The notes: a model not told the origin generated them from the sequence alone. Counted from the stretch's first letter, positions 1-7,976 are shown. The stretch: 47,703 bases of DNA from UBA1149 sp963579235 (GCA_963579235.1 CAUZFM010000008.1:1-47703); one strand, 5' to 3'. Made by a program: numbers and translations.

Positions 1-73
1 CAACCAAAACACCTCGCGAACAAACTATCCCGGCTACTGTCGGCCTGCTCTTCAGACATTCCTGCTTTTCGAT

Positions 74-1096
74 CTACCAGCCACGGGTCTCACCTACTTT
101 CATCACCCAGTCCACCTCCGGTCCTCGCGCCGCCTGCATGGAAGCAGCCCTGAAGCGGCGGGGCGGCTCGTCGAGTTCTTCATCGGCAAGGTCAAAAGTG
201 CCGAAGTGGACGGCTACCGTCTTCAAGGCGCCCAGGCTGACCGCCGCATCTATAGCCTGCTCCGGGTTCATGTGCGAGAACGACATGATGTCGATCGGCA
301 GGTAGGCGCCCACGGGCAGGGCGGCCAGGGTTGGTCTTCCGAGTCGGCGGCGGATTTCATCGAACGCGCCGAAGGGAGCCGTGTCACCCGCAAAATAGAA
401 CAGCCTGTCTTCAGACTTGACAGCCCAGCCGGACCAAAGAGCCCGGTTGCGATCCAGCAGCCCGCGCCCGCTCCAGTGCCGGGCCGGAACACAGGTGATC
501 TCCAGACCACCTACTTTTACCGATTCCCACCAGTCCAGCTCGAGCACCGGTCCGATGCCCTCATCGCCGAGGAGAGCAGCGTTGCCCAGCGGCACTACGA
601 AGCTGCTTCCCCGCTTGGAAAGAGCTCTCAATGTCGGTAGATCCAGATGATCGTAGTGGTTGTGAGAAATCACCACAAAAGCGATGTCAGGAAGCTCGGC
701 CAGTGACATCCCAGGAGGCTGGAGGCGGCGCGGGCCGAGTTTTATGGGGCTGGCGTATTTGGACCACATGGGGTCGGTAAGAAAGTACACCCCGCCCTGG
801 CGAACCAACAGGCTGGAATGGCCGATCCAGGTTACCGTCGGGGCCGCTTGGTCCGCCTTCCAACGCTTGAACATGGCCGCGCTATCGTCCACCGAGTCAG
901 CGGCGCGACCAAGCGGGCGAAGCGCCCTGACCACTCTTCCGGCCAGGAATCCCAACCCACTGAGAAAGGCGGGCCGTCCACCGTCCACGTAACCCGGATT
1001 GGTAAACCCACCTGCCGGGTCGTGGTGCGCAGGCAGCGCGGCTGCGCCTGCCGGCGACAGCGTCAGAGTCAGCGTCAGTAACAAAACCAGCGCCAT
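74..1096 (-). CDS. Exported MBL-fold hydrolase (NAPE-PLD/RomA-like)
   Basis: A zinc-dependent metallo-beta-lactamase-fold hydrolase. The metal motif HNHYDH is at residues 145-150, preceded by WIGHSS and the stretch GPRRLQPPG, an arrangement typical of the NAPE-phospholipase D/RomA/UlaG branch, whose members hydrolyse phosphodiester or lactone substrates. From the ATG at 1096 the protein begins with a hydrophobic segment ending in AGAAA-LP, a probable signal peptide, so it should act in the periplasm or at the membrane. A longer start at 1159 is possible but adds a non-signal leader and runs toward the divergent regulator. The true substrate cannot be read from sequence. It is head-to-head with the TetR gene, which may control it. 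Confidence 0.85.
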   Translation of the reverse strand: MALVLLLTLTLTLSPAGAAALPAHHDPAGGFTNPGYVDGGRPAFLSGLGFLAGRVVRALRPLGRAADSVDDSAAMFKRWKADQAAPTVTWIGHSSLLVRQGGVYFLTDPMWSKYASPIKLGPRRLQPPGMSLAELPDIAFVVISHNHYDHLDLPTLRALSKRGSSFVVPLGNAALLGDEGIGPVLELDWWESVKVGGLEITCVPARHWSGRGLLDRNRALWSGWAVKSEDRLFYFAGDTAPFGAFDEIRRRLGRPTLAALPVGAYLPIDIMSFSHMNPEQAIDAAVSLGALKTVAVHFGTFDLADEELDEPPRRFRAASMQAARGPEVDWVMKVGETRGW

Positions 1097-1180
1097 GGTC
1101 AAGGCGCTGTGTCTCGGCAGGTCAGCAGACCATATTTCAACTGTTGCCCCTGCACCCACGTACCGCTGCTACTGTTGGGT

Positions 1181-1199
1181 CAGACCTATGTAAAGTCTG
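1181..1199. promoter_or_regulatory. Inverted repeat between divergent genes, candidate TetR operator
   Basis: CAGAC and GTCTG form perfect 5-base arms around a 9-base spacer (19 bases in all). It lies in the roughly 120-base gap between the MBL-fold gene and the TetR gene, where an autoregulatory operator would be expected. A second, shorter pair (GTTA at 1202-1205, TAAC at 1213-1216) lies just before the regulator start. Placement and symmetry are seen; binding is inferred. Confidence 0.35.
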
Positions 1200-1216
1200 G
1201 TGTTAACCGCTCTAAC

Positions 1217-1789
1217 GTGTTTCAATTCGCCGCCGTGGAAGAGCGCGCAGAGCGAATTGTAGAGTCCGCCGTTGCCCTGGCCGAAAAAGGGGGTTTCGAG
1301 GCCGTGCGGCTGCGCGACGTAGCTGCTGATGCGGGTGTGGCCCTGGGTACGCTCTACAGGCATTTTCGCAGCAAGGAAGACCTCCTGGTCGCCGCCCTGG
1401 CGGCCGAAGTCACTACTCTCGAAGACTACCTAAGCAACAATCCGGCCCGTGGAGGCAAGCCTATCGATCGCGTGGTATCGGTTTTTGCCGTGGCCACCAG
1501 CGGTATGTGCCGACGACCGAGACTGGCCCAGGCGATACTCAAATCCGTGGCCTCGGCCAACCCTGACCTGACCGAACAGGTTGCGGCCTTTCACGGGCGC
1601 ATCGCCGCTCTGACAGATGCCGCGCTGCACGGGCCTGAGACCCGAAGCAATGGCAACGATCACTCTGCCGAAGCCCTGGTACTGCAACAGGTCTGGTTCG
1701 CTTCGCTTGTGGGCTGGGCCGGCGGACTGCACGACCAGGAAGCAGTGGTCAGCAAGGTCAGGGTCGCGGCCGGTTTCGTTCTCGGATGA
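1217..1789 (+). CDS. TetR-family transcriptional regulator, KstR-like
   Basis: A 190-residue TetR repressor. The N-terminal helix-turn-helix reads AEKGGFEAVRLRDVA, then GVALGTLYRHFRSKEDLL, which closely follows the mycobacterial cholesterol regulator KstR in both DNA-binding and linker sequence. The C-terminal ligand domain ends with a QQVWFASLVGWAGG helix, also KstR-like. The GTG at 1217 is chosen because the upstream in-frame stretch is not TetR-like and overlaps the divergent gene; a GTG at 1235 is also possible. No good Shine-Dalgarno is visible for either. The nearby thiolase-like/crotonase operon is a plausible target, so an acyl-CoA thioester ligand is inferred. Ligand and regulon are not shown by the sequence. 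Confidence 0.88.
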   Translation: MFQFAAVEERAERIVESAVALAEKGGFEAVRLRDVAADAGVALGTLYRHFRSKEDLLVAALAAEVTTLEDYLSNNPARGGKPIDRVVSVFAVATSGMCRRPRLAQAILKSVASANPDLTEQVAAFHGRIAALTDAALHGPETRSNGNDHSAEALVLQQVWFASLVGWAGGLHDQEAVVSKVRVAAGFVLG

Positions 1790-1817
1790 AGCAGATAGCT
1801 GCCGGCGACACCAAGCC

Positions 1818-1846
1818 AAAAAAAAGCCGGTGTCCCCGGCACCGGG
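1818..1846 (-). terminator. Intrinsic terminator of the minus-strand operon
   Basis: On the minus strand a CCGGTG/CACCGG stem (1827-1832 with 1840-1845) with a 7-base loop is followed directly by eight T residues (1818-1825). This is a textbook intrinsic terminator. It lies about 270 bases past the thioesterase stop, so it would end the transcript of the DUF35/thiolase operon after a long 3' untranslated region. Confidence 0.75.
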
Positions 1847-2115
1847 CCCTGCCAAAGGCAGAACCCGAATGCCGGTTACACCGAACCCGGCGGGCAAAGA
1901 TCAGGGGGGTCGTCCGTTCTCTGCCGTGCCGGAGCACACCCTTAACAGGCGTACACACTAGACACTGCAAGTCGGGGGCCAACGCCCAACCCTTATTAAG
2001 ACCCTTATAAAATAGCCTTCCGGCCAGTATCCTCCACCCTTTCGGGGGAAGGTGGGATAACCCAGTCTGAGGGATCTAACTCCCAGCGGCAGCTCTTGCT
2101 GCCCCCCCAGCGCAG
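1847..2115. other. Non-coding stretch between terminator and thioesterase gene
   Basis: No convincing gene on either strand: the short open frames here have no ribosome site and no recognisable protein. It is probably the 3' untranslated region of the minus-strand operon, given the strong terminator at its far end. A 3'-derived small RNA is possible but nothing in the sequence proves it. Confidence 0.4.
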
Positions 2116-2814
2116 TCAGCCCGCTTCAGCGCCGCGGCTGAGACCCGCCTGCTCCATCATCTTCTGCATTCGCTTACGGTCGACTGACACGAACATTCCC
2201 CTGCCCCGCACCAGCACGATCTCGTCCTTGCAGAGTTCGCCCTCGGCATAGATCTTTCGTCCCTCTACCCGCGCAACCGAGGCTCGGCAGTTAAGGTCCG
2301 TATGCAGCGGGGTAGGTCGCAGGTAGTCGATGGAAAGGGTCGCGGTCATGCCCGGGTGACCGGTGATCGACTGCGCGAACCCCAGCAGCTCATCGAACAG
2401 CTCGGCTACGACCCCACCGTGAACGTGGCCCGGTGGGCCTTCATAAGCGGAGCCGAAGTTGACGAAACCGCGCACCGTGTCGCCTTCAAGCTCCAGTCTC
2501 ATGGGAGGAGACAGGGGGTTGGAAAGGCCCACGACGGGGCTGCGGTCAAAGAGCGCGTGAACGTTTCCCGCAGTGGAAGTTTCGGCAAAAGCGTCCAGGG
2601 TGCTGCGTTGCGGCTGCCCCTCGAGTTGTTGCGAAATCTCGTCCATCTCGCGGGCAGCGGTTTCGAGCACACCTGGCTCCGGATCTGAAAGTACCGCCAG
2701 CCCTATCAAGCGTCGCAGGCTGGCCGCCAGCTTGCGTTTCTCGGCCCAGGTGCCTTCCGCCGGTACGGCCGATGATTGCCACCAGGCGTGGGTCTTGTCG
2801 GCGTCGTCTGCCAA
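2116..2814 (-). CDS. Hotdog-fold acyl-CoA thioesterase (PaaI/THEM4-like)
   Basis: The C-terminal half is a hotdog thioesterase domain: GHVHGGVVAELFDELLG carries the HGG motif and the helix acid expected of PaaI/THEM4 enzymes, followed by the TLSIDYLRPTPL strand. These enzymes hydrolyse acyl-CoA to free acid and CoA in the cytoplasm. The N-terminal 80 residues are helical and less conserved. The TTG at 2814 is preferred because it sits one base past the crotonase stop with an AAGGGAAG ribosome site 5 bases before it; a TTG at 2850 would overlap the upstream gene. It is the last gene of the operon, and would release CoA from products or dead-end thioesters of the pathway. Confidence 0.85.
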   Translation of the reverse strand: MADDADKTHAWWQSSAVPAEGTWAEKRKLAASLRRLIGLAVLSDPEPGVLETAAREMDEISQQLEGQPQRSTLDAFAETSTAGNVHALFDRSPVVGLSNPLSPPMRLELEGDTVRGFVNFGSAYEGPPGHVHGGVVAELFDELLGFAQSITGHPGMTATLSIDYLRPTPLHTDLNCRASVARVEGRKIYAEGELCKDEIVLVRGRGMFVSVDRKRMQKMMEQAGLSRGAEAG

Positions 2815-2815
2815 T

Positions 2816-3625
2816 TCAACTTCCCTTGAAACGGGCTGGACGTTTTTCAAGAAAAGCCCTTGGGCCCTCGCGGGCGTCTTCGCTGGACATCACCTCCATG
2901 CCGAGTTCGAGTTCGCGCACGAACGCCTTTTCTTCGGGCAGGCACGAGCTCTCCAGCACCGACGCCTTGATGTTCCGGACAGCCAGCGGTCCGTTCTTCG
3001 CTATTGCGTCGGCCAGTTCCCTGGCCTTGGCCAGGGCCCCGCCATCTTTGACCACGTGGCCCAGCAGGCCGACCCTCAGCGCCTCGGCGGCGTCCAGCGG
3101 CGCGCCGGTGAGCAGCATCTCCATAGCTACCGTGTAGGGAATCTGTCTCGGCAAGCGCACTGTTGTGCCAGCCATGGGAAACAAACCGCGGCAGACTTCA
3201 GAGATCGCTATGCGCGCACCCTCGCCCGCCACTCGAATATCCGCAGACATCAGCATCTCCATGCCGCCCGCGTAACAATAGCCTTCGACGGCGGCCAACA
3301 GCGGTTTGGCCAGGCGGTACTCCTTGAGAAAGCCCTTGTAGATAATCGAGTAGTCCTGCTGAATACGTTCTTCGTGCTCGTTGTCAGGAGGCAAGCCCTT
3401 CATGAGCTTACCCACGAGCTGGTCGAGGTCAGCGCCGGCAGAAAAATTACCGCCCGCGCCGGTGAGGATGGCCGCGTGCACGCTGTCGTCGCCGTCTACC
3501 AGGTCCCACGCGTCGGCCAACCCACAGAGCATCTCGGGGTTGAAGGCGTTACGGGTTTCGGGCCGATTGAGGGTCAGGGTAACGACGCCTCCATCGCGTT
3601 CGACCAGCAGTGCGGGTTCAGACAT
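2816..3625 (-). CDS. Enoyl-CoA hydratase/isomerase (crotonase family)
   Basis: A full-length, 269-residue crotonase. The oxyanion-hole regions are visible (AGGNFSAGADLDQL near 57-70 and EGYCYAGGMEM near 114-124). Both catalytic glutamates of true hydratases are retained, E123 in GGMEM and E143 in ISEV, spaced 20 residues apart as in rat mitochondrial hydratase. Water addition to a 2-enoyl-CoA is therefore the likely reaction. The ATG at 3625 follows a GGGGGAAG ribosome site; a longer open frame to 3727 intrudes into the thiolase-like gene and is unlikely. It is in the same operon as two thiolase-fold and two DUF35 proteins, so it probably supplies the 3-hydroxyacyl-CoA that they process. Confidence 0.9.
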   Translation of the reverse strand: MSEPALLVERDGGVVTLTLNRPETRNAFNPEMLCGLADAWDLVDGDDSVHAAILTGAGGNFSAGADLDQLVGKLMKGLPPDNEHEERIQQDYSIIYKGFLKEYRLAKPLLAAVEGYCYAGGMEMLMSADIRVAGEGARIAISEVCRGLFPMAGTTVRLPRQIPYTVAMEMLLTGAPLDAAEALRVGLLGHVVKDGGALAKARELADAIAKNGPLAVRNIKASVLESSCLPEEKAFVRELELGMEVMSSEDAREGPRAFLEKRPARFKGS

Positions 3626-3671
3626 CAGTTGCTTCCCCCAGTGGCGGGCCTTGCGGGCGGGCAGGACCCCT

Positions 3672-4826
3672 TCACGGTTTGTCGCTGCTGACCAGCCACA
3701 TGGCAAAGTACTGCGAACCACCGCCATAGGCGTGACCCATTGCCAGCTTGGCGCCGTCCACCTGGTGTTCGCCAGCCATTCCTCTTACCTGCAGGGCCGC
3801 CTCGGCAAACCGCAGCAGACCTGACGCGCCTATGGGATTGGTGGAAAGCACACCGCCCGACGCATTGATGGGCATATCGCCATCGAGCGCGGTTGCTCCC
3901 GACATTGTCATCTTCCAGCCCTCGCCCTGCTCGGCAAAACCCAGGTTCTCCATCCACATCGGCTCAAACCAGCTGAAGGGAACATAGATTTCCGCCACGT
4001 CTATCTGCCGCCGCGGGTCAGTGATGCCCCCTTTGCGGTAGAGTTCAGCCGCGCAATCGATCCCAGCCTGGGGATTCACGCCGTCGCGGCCCGCAAACAT
4101 TGTGGGCTCGCTGCGCATGGCGGTCGACACTACCCAGGCCGGGTTTTCGCAGCTTCCAAGAGCGTCCTCGGCAGTGAGCACCAGCGCGCAGGCCCCGTCC
4201 GAAGACGGGCAGGTCTCAAGGTAGCGTATGGGGTCCCAGAGCATGAGCGAGTCAGCCACCATCTCCTCGGTGATATCGGGCATCTTGAGGTGGGCGTAAG
4301 GGTTCTTGAGAGCGTTGAGGCGATCCTTGACGGCCACCTTTATACCCGTATCTTTCGGCGCCCCCGAGCGCTCCATGTAAGCGCGGATGTAGGGCGCAAA
4401 GTAACCGCCCGCCCCTGCTACCAGAGGAGCCGCAAAGGGAATCTTCATCATCAGCACCCAGGACGCGTCGGCCTCGGATTGCTTCTCCCAGGCCACCACC
4501 AGCACGCGCTTGTGCACGCCTCCCTGCACCAGCTTGGCCGCCACCAGGCCGGTCGAGCCGCCCACGCTACCGGCAGTGTGCACCCTTAGCAGTGGCTTAC
4601 CGACCGCACCCAGGGCGTCGGCCATCATCAGCTCGGGCATCATCACGCCTTCAAACTGGTCCGGCGCCTTGCCGACCACCACCGCGTCGATGTCTTTCCA
4701 TTCGAGGCCGGCGTCAGCCAGGGCACGCACCGCGGCTTCGCGCACCAGTCCGTGCATGGACACGTCACTGCGCTCAGCGTCGTGGTGGGTCTGGCCAACG
4801 CCTGTAACAGCGCAGAGCTCGCTCAT
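3672..4826 (-). CDS. Thiolase-fold protein (SCP-x/lipid-transfer type), catalytic residues missing
   Basis: A 384-residue thiolase-superfamily protein of the type annotated as acetyl-CoA acetyltransferase or lipid-transfer protein. The nucleophile loop reads HTAGSVGGS (83-91) with no cysteine, the usual GHP catalytic histidine position reads TNP (in STNPIGASG), and the C-terminal cysteine loop reads GHAYGGGS. Ordinary Claisen thiolysis therefore looks impossible. Ltp2-type steroid side-chain retro-aldolases also use this fold without the thiolase cysteine and require a DUF35 partner, and two DUF35 genes are in this operon. The ATG at 4826 overlaps the upstream stop by four bases. A retro-aldolase or a structural partner role for the adjacent paralogue are both possible. 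Confidence 0.82.
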   Translation of the reverse strand: MSELCAVTGVGQTHHDAERSDVSMHGLVREAAVRALADAGLEWKDIDAVVVGKAPDQFEGVMMPELMMADALGAVGKPLLRVHTAGSVGGSTGLVAAKLVQGGVHKRVLVVAWEKQSEADASWVLMMKIPFAAPLVAGAGGYFAPYIRAYMERSGAPKDTGIKVAVKDRLNALKNPYAHLKMPDITEEMVADSLMLWDPIRYLETCPSSDGACALVLTAEDALGSCENPAWVVSTAMRSEPTMFAGRDGVNPQAGIDCAAELYRKGGITDPRRQIDVAEIYVPFSWFEPMWMENLGFAEQGEGWKMTMSGATALDGDMPINASGGVLSTNPIGASGLLRFAEAALQVRGMAGEHQVDGAKLAMGHAYGGGSQYFAMWLVSSDKP

Positions 4827-5884
4827 CGGCCCGCCTCCATGACGCAGACCAGGTTCTGCTGCAGGCAGGGACCAGCCGTCGCGTGCCCCAGCACCCTCGA
4901 GGCAGTGCCATCGTGAATGCGCCGGGCTGCTTCGCCTATGCGCGCGAGCCCCGCCACCATGAAAGTGTGGCCCGCCAGCGCACCGCCCGAAGGGTTGAGA
5001 TCCACGCCATCGCCAAGACCAAGCTCGCTCGCGAGAAGCAGCTGCTGGTGAGAAAACGGCGCGTAAACCTCGGCGACTTCGATGCCGCCCCTGCCGGCAC
5101 CTGCGCGCTCGCCGGCCATTCGCGCCGACGGGCAGGTGGTCAGGTCGCGGTTGCCCGGCGCGTGGGTATCCACCCTGTGATCGATCCCCCTTATCCACGC
5201 CGGCTTGTCACAGACCTCTGCGGCGCGGTCACCAGCCACCAACACGATCGCGGCTGCGCCATCGGTGGAAGGAGCGATATCGTGCTCACGCAGTGGATGC
5301 GCCACGCGTGGGCGCGACAGCAGCTCGTCAACGTCGGCGGGAATTTCCGCTTCGGGTATAGCCGGGTTGCCCTGGGCCGCCTCGCGGCTGTGCGAGGCCA
5401 CGGCGGCCATATCGGCTTCGCTGACCGTACCGGCGGCGAGCATGGCGCTGGCCTGCAGGCCAGCCAGGCTGATGCCACCGGGCCAAAGCGGCATGAGCGT
5501 GTAGGGGTCGAGCTGGCAGCTCATTACCTTGTCAAGATCCGTGAGCGAGGTCTTGCCGAAGCTGTAAATCAAGGCAGTGTCGATATCTCCGTGCTGAAGC
5601 CTGACCCAGGCCTCGTACAAGGCCCAGGCTCCATCCATCTCCACGTGGCTCTCTTCTATCGGCGGCCAGGCGCCGACCGCGTCCAGGGCCATGACGAAAG
5701 AAAACGGCACCCCGGTGAGGTAATCGCAGCTGCCCGAAACGGTGAAACCGATGTCGCTCTGCTCAAGGCCGACGCTGTCAAGGGCCTCGCGCACTACCGG
5801 CATGACGATCTCGACTTCGTTGCGCTCGCGGTCTGCCCTCAGGTTGGGCGCCTGGGCAAACGAAACCACGGCTACGTCACGCAT
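4823..5884 (-). CDS. Second thiolase-fold protein, paired with the first
   Basis: A 353-residue thiolase-superfamily protein, clearly a distant paralogue of its downstream neighbour. The region that normally holds the nucleophilic cysteine reads HVEMDGAWA (80-88), without cysteine. NPSGGALAGHTF retains the Asn-Pro-Ser-Gly-Gly turn and a histidine, and the C-terminus reads LGHATAGPCLQQNLVCV. Family members with this ending occur beside DUF35 proteins in Actinobacteria and related lineages. Start (ATG 5884) overlaps the DUF35 stop in a TGATG junction, so translation is coupled. It is probably one half of a heteromeric enzyme with the 384-residue protein and a DUF35 subunit. Substrate unknown; a branched or sterol-like side chain is an inference from the KstR-like regulator. 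Confidence 0.82.
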   Translation of the reverse strand: MRDVAVVSFAQAPNLRADRERNEVEIVMPVVREALDSVGLEQSDIGFTVSGSCDYLTGVPFSFVMALDAVGAWPPIEESHVEMDGAWALYEAWVRLQHGDIDTALIYSFGKTSLTDLDKVMSCQLDPYTLMPLWPGGISLAGLQASAMLAAGTVSEADMAAVASHSREAAQGNPAIPEAEIPADVDELLSRPRVAHPLREHDIAPSTDGAAAIVLVAGDRAAEVCDKPAWIRGIDHRVDTHAPGNRDLTTCPSARMAGERAGAGRGGIEVAEVYAPFSHQQLLLASELGLGDGVDLNPSGGALAGHTFMVAGLARIGEAARRIHDGTASRVLGHATAGPCLQQNLVCVMEAGR

Positions 5885-6375
5885 CAGACGTGCTCCTTGT
5901 AGGATTCCCGGGGAGCATCGGCTTCACCGGTCGGCTTGAAAAACAAGATGTTCTCAAGCGTCGGACCCCACTCGGAGGGATCTCGCCAGACAGCCTCAAC
6001 GCGCATGCCCATGCGTATTTCGTTTACGTCAACTTCCTGTACGACGAAGAAAAACGGAATGTCAGCGCCGTCGAGCAGGATCTGCGCACACACGTAGGGA
6101 ATCTCCCGGACGGTTGAAGCAAACTGGAGGTTCACTATGCAGAAAGTCGTGACAATTCCCCTGTCGGCTACCTCGACCTCCTCGGTGGTCGGTAGGCCAT
6201 GCGTGGGCGATGAACCACGTGGCGGCATGTAGACCTTGCCGGTGGCCGGACAGCGCTGGCCCAACAGTTTGCCGCTTTCGAGGCCCCTGAGAAAACGCGA
6301 CTGCGCCTTACCCGGCGTAATCGTGTAGTCCAGGCGAATGGGGCATACGATGCCCGTTATGAGATCTTCAGCCAT
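5884..6375 (-). CDS. DUF35 OB-fold protein, partner of thiolase-like enzyme
   Basis: A 163-residue DUF35 (OB-fold, acyl-CoA-associated) protein. The N-terminal part contains SRFLRGLESGKLLGQRCP, then VYMPPRG, the usual start of the family's rubredoxin-like zinc ribbon, but only one cysteine is present, so zinc binding is probably lost. The OB half follows (GIVTTFCIVNLQF, then ICAQ-like VCAQILLDGAD). DUF35 proteins bridge CoA thioesters to thiolase-fold or HMG-CoA-synthase-like partners. The ATG at 6375 shares one base with the upstream stop (TGATG). An upstream start at 6399 lies inside the neighbour and is less likely. Confidence 0.85.
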   Translation of the reverse strand: MAEDLITGIVCPIRLDYTITPGKAQSRFLRGLESGKLLGQRCPATGKVYMPPRGSSPTHGLPTTEEVEVADRGIVTTFCIVNLQFASTVREIPYVCAQILLDGADIPFFFVVQEVDVNEIRMGMRVEAVWRDPSEWGPTLENILFFKPTGEADAPRESYKEHV

Positions 6376-6842
6376 CAGTCTCCTACCAACCTGAAACACT
6401 CGATGTCTGTGATGAACCCGTGCCTCTCGTCACGCCAGGACACCTCCACGCGGCTTCCAACCCCAAGCTTTTCAGCACTACCGCAGTCAACCGCATGCAG
6501 GAGCCCGGTGTCGGCTCCGTCCAGCTGTACCAGTGCCCACGCAAAGGGCTTGTCGAGAGGATGTTCGGCCCGCGGTTCGGCAAGCCAGCTGCAGGCAGTG
6601 ACCGTTCCAATCTCACCCACCTGTACAAACTCATCAAGTTCATCGCCGGTGACAGGATCAGTTTCAACGGGCGGAACCACGACACGCCCGTCCGCGGTCC
6701 GTATTCCCTCGATCTTCTTGTCGCGTAAACCGCTGAAAAAACGACCCAGCACAGGCCCCGTACTGCGCGTATAGCTGTACTCAAGCACGTAGGGGGCGGT
6801 CAGAATATCCTTCTTCTCGTCTGTTTCAGTCTTTCTGCTCAT
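6375..6842 (-). CDS. DUF35 OB-fold protein, first gene of the operon
   Basis: A 155-residue DUF35 family member with the sequence order helix (VLGRFFSGLRDKKIEG), degenerate ribbon (IRTADGRVVVPP, no cysteines at all), then OB-fold strands (GTVTACSWLAEP, WALVQLDGADTGLLHAVD, VEVSWRDERHG). It heads the minus-strand operon and is a distant paralogue of the next gene. Absence of all ribbon cysteines suggests a structural or acyl-CoA-gating role instead of a zinc-stabilised one. No strong ribosome site is visible before the ATG. Pairing of two DUF35 with two thiolase-fold proteins suggests a four-subunit assembly. Confidence 0.83.
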   Translation of the reverse strand: MSRKTETDEKKDILTAPYVLEYSYTRSTGPVLGRFFSGLRDKKIEGIRTADGRVVVPPVETDPVTGDELDEFVQVGEIGTVTACSWLAEPRAEHPLDKPFAWALVQLDGADTGLLHAVDCGSAEKLGVGSRVEVSWRDERHGFITDIECFRLVGD

Positions 6843-6891
6843 CCAGTTATCCGTCGACCGACTCGGCAGCAGTCCCCAGCAAGAGTGAAAC

Positions 6892-6911
6892 GTGTTCTAC
6901 CCGCAGAACAC
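6892..6911. promoter_or_regulatory. 20-base perfect palindrome upstream of the DUF35/thiolase operon
   Basis: GTGTTCT (6892-6898) and AGAACAC (6905-6911) are exact reverse complements separated by six bases. It sits 50-69 bases before the operon start codon, a natural place for a repressor operator. A 9-base palindrome CAAGTCTTG at 6921-6929, slightly reminiscent of half of a KstR2 site (CAAG/CTTG), is close by. Symmetry and place are seen; which protein binds is inferred. Confidence 0.5.
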
Positions 6912-6938
6912 CGGCTACCGCAAGTCTTGTCGAGCAAT

Positions 6939-7976
6939 TCACACAGCTAATTGCGGCAGCTCCTCGCTCGCGCGCGCCTCATTGGCAGGCCAGCAGAACA
7001 CCCGAGACTGATCCAGCGAGGCAGGTAAAGCCTCCAGGCAGAGCCGTTGCATCTTCTCGTGAATATCGCGCGGTGTAACCCGTGCGCCCAGCCATTCCTC
7101 GGTAGGAGCTGCGAGCAAAGGATCCGTGGGATGAAGTCGTCTCATTTTTTCAAGACCTTTCGGCGGAAACCGCAGCGGCCCAAACGACAGCGAGTGAAGC
7201 GACGAAGTCGGCACACAGGCAAAGATATCTTCGATCAGTTGTTTGTAGCCCTGCTCCCAACCATCGTGAAACAACAGCGGGTCGAGCCTAGCGCCCAGTT
7301 TCCAACCGGCCCGCGCGAGCTCCGCCATTGCCTTCAGGCGTGAGCGAACCGGAGGAGCGCCGATGTCGAAGAGATCGGCAACCGCAGGAGGCGAAAGGCT
7401 GAAAGCCACCACGCAGTTGTCAATCGGCTCCCTCGCGAGCAGGGCGGCCGTATTGACCGAACGGGTGCGCAGTTCGAGCCACGCGCTCGGGCGCTGCTCA
7501 AAGAAACTGAGAAACTCTCCGGCGAAACCGGTGACCGCATCGAGAGCCAGCGAATCACCGTCATATCCCGAAAAGAAACACGCCCGTTCACCACCAGTGA
7601 GCTCGCCGATGCGTTCGTCCACCGCCGTCATGAAGTCTTCGTAGTTAATGAAGAGAACGAGGGCAGCAGAGTTGTAACTGCCCTGCAGAAAACAATAGCG
7701 GCAGTCGTAGGGGCAGTTGAGCAGGTGGGAAAAGTAAAAGTCCTGCTCTGCACCTATCCCCGAGCCCGGCGGCACCGGCAGGACCATGCGGCCGCGCTTG
7801 CGAGCGATCACCAAGGCGGGGTTCTCCTTCTGCAAGCGAAAATCCTGGCCGTGGGGATTGAAAATCTCGCCGTAGTGCTCGCAGCTGACGACCCGGGCGC
7901 GGGGCAGACGCTTCATGACGGAGCGGGCCCGGGGGTGCTCGAGCAGGTCGCTCTCAATGTAAATAGTCTCGATCAC
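6939..7976 (-). CDS. Radical SAM protein of the spore photoproduct lyase family
   Basis: A 345-residue radical SAM protein. The cluster motif C88-PYD-C92-RY-C95 has the CxxxCxxC spacing, preceded by the GIGAEQDFYFSHLLN stretch characteristic of the SPL (spore photoproduct lyase) family. A further cysteine, C133 in ERACFFSGYDGDSLALD, falls where Bacillus SPL carries its hydrogen-donor C141 (ACTSD..G). SPL-family proteins outside spore formers are widespread but mostly uncharacterised; thymine-dimer or other pyrimidine repair is possible, not proven. The start (ATG 7976) overlaps the nucleosidase stop by four bases, placing it last in the speD-speE transcript. A nucleosidase that clears adenosyl by-products would suit a radical SAM partner. 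Confidence 0.85.
   Translation of the reverse strand: MIETIYIESDLLEHPRARSVMKRLPRARVVSCEHYGEIFNPHGQDFRLQKENPALVIARKRGRMVLPVPPGSGIGAEQDFYFSHLLNCPYDCRYCFLQGSYNSAALVLFINYEDFMTAVDERIGELTGGERACFFSGYDGDSLALDAVTGFAGEFLSFFEQRPSAWLELRTRSVNTAALLAREPIDNCVVAFSLSPPAVADLFDIGAPPVRSRLKAMAELARAGWKLGARLDPLLFHDGWEQGYKQLIEDIFACVPTSSLHSLSFGPLRFPPKGLEKMRRLHPTDPLLAAPTEEWLGARVTPRDIHEKMQRLCLEALPASLDQSRVFCWPANEARASEELPQLAV

Noticed and set aside
1109..1216. N-terminal extension of the TetR regulator
   Set aside because: The extra residues are not TetR-like and the span overlaps the divergent MBL gene's start region.
1786..2010. A small gene on the plus strand in the gap after the regulator
   Set aside because: No ribosome site, no recognisable sequence; it overlaps the terminator.
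2573..3691. Long plus-strand open frame opposite the crotonase and thioesterase
   Set aside because: It is the shadow of well-supported minus-strand genes, as expected in GC-rich DNA.
4827..5198. N-terminal extension of the 384-residue thiolase-like protein
   Set aside because: The stretch is arginine- and glycine-rich noise inside the neighbour gene; MSELCAVTGVG at 4826 is the natural start.
6934..6954. GCAATT...AATTGC inverted repeat as terminator of the SPL-like gene
   Set aside because: It overlaps the end of the coding region and has no T-tract; more likely chance.
6939..7976. Spore photoproduct lyase-like gene as evidence of sporulation
   Set aside because: No sporulation genes are visible and SPL-family proteins occur in many non-sporulating bacteria.
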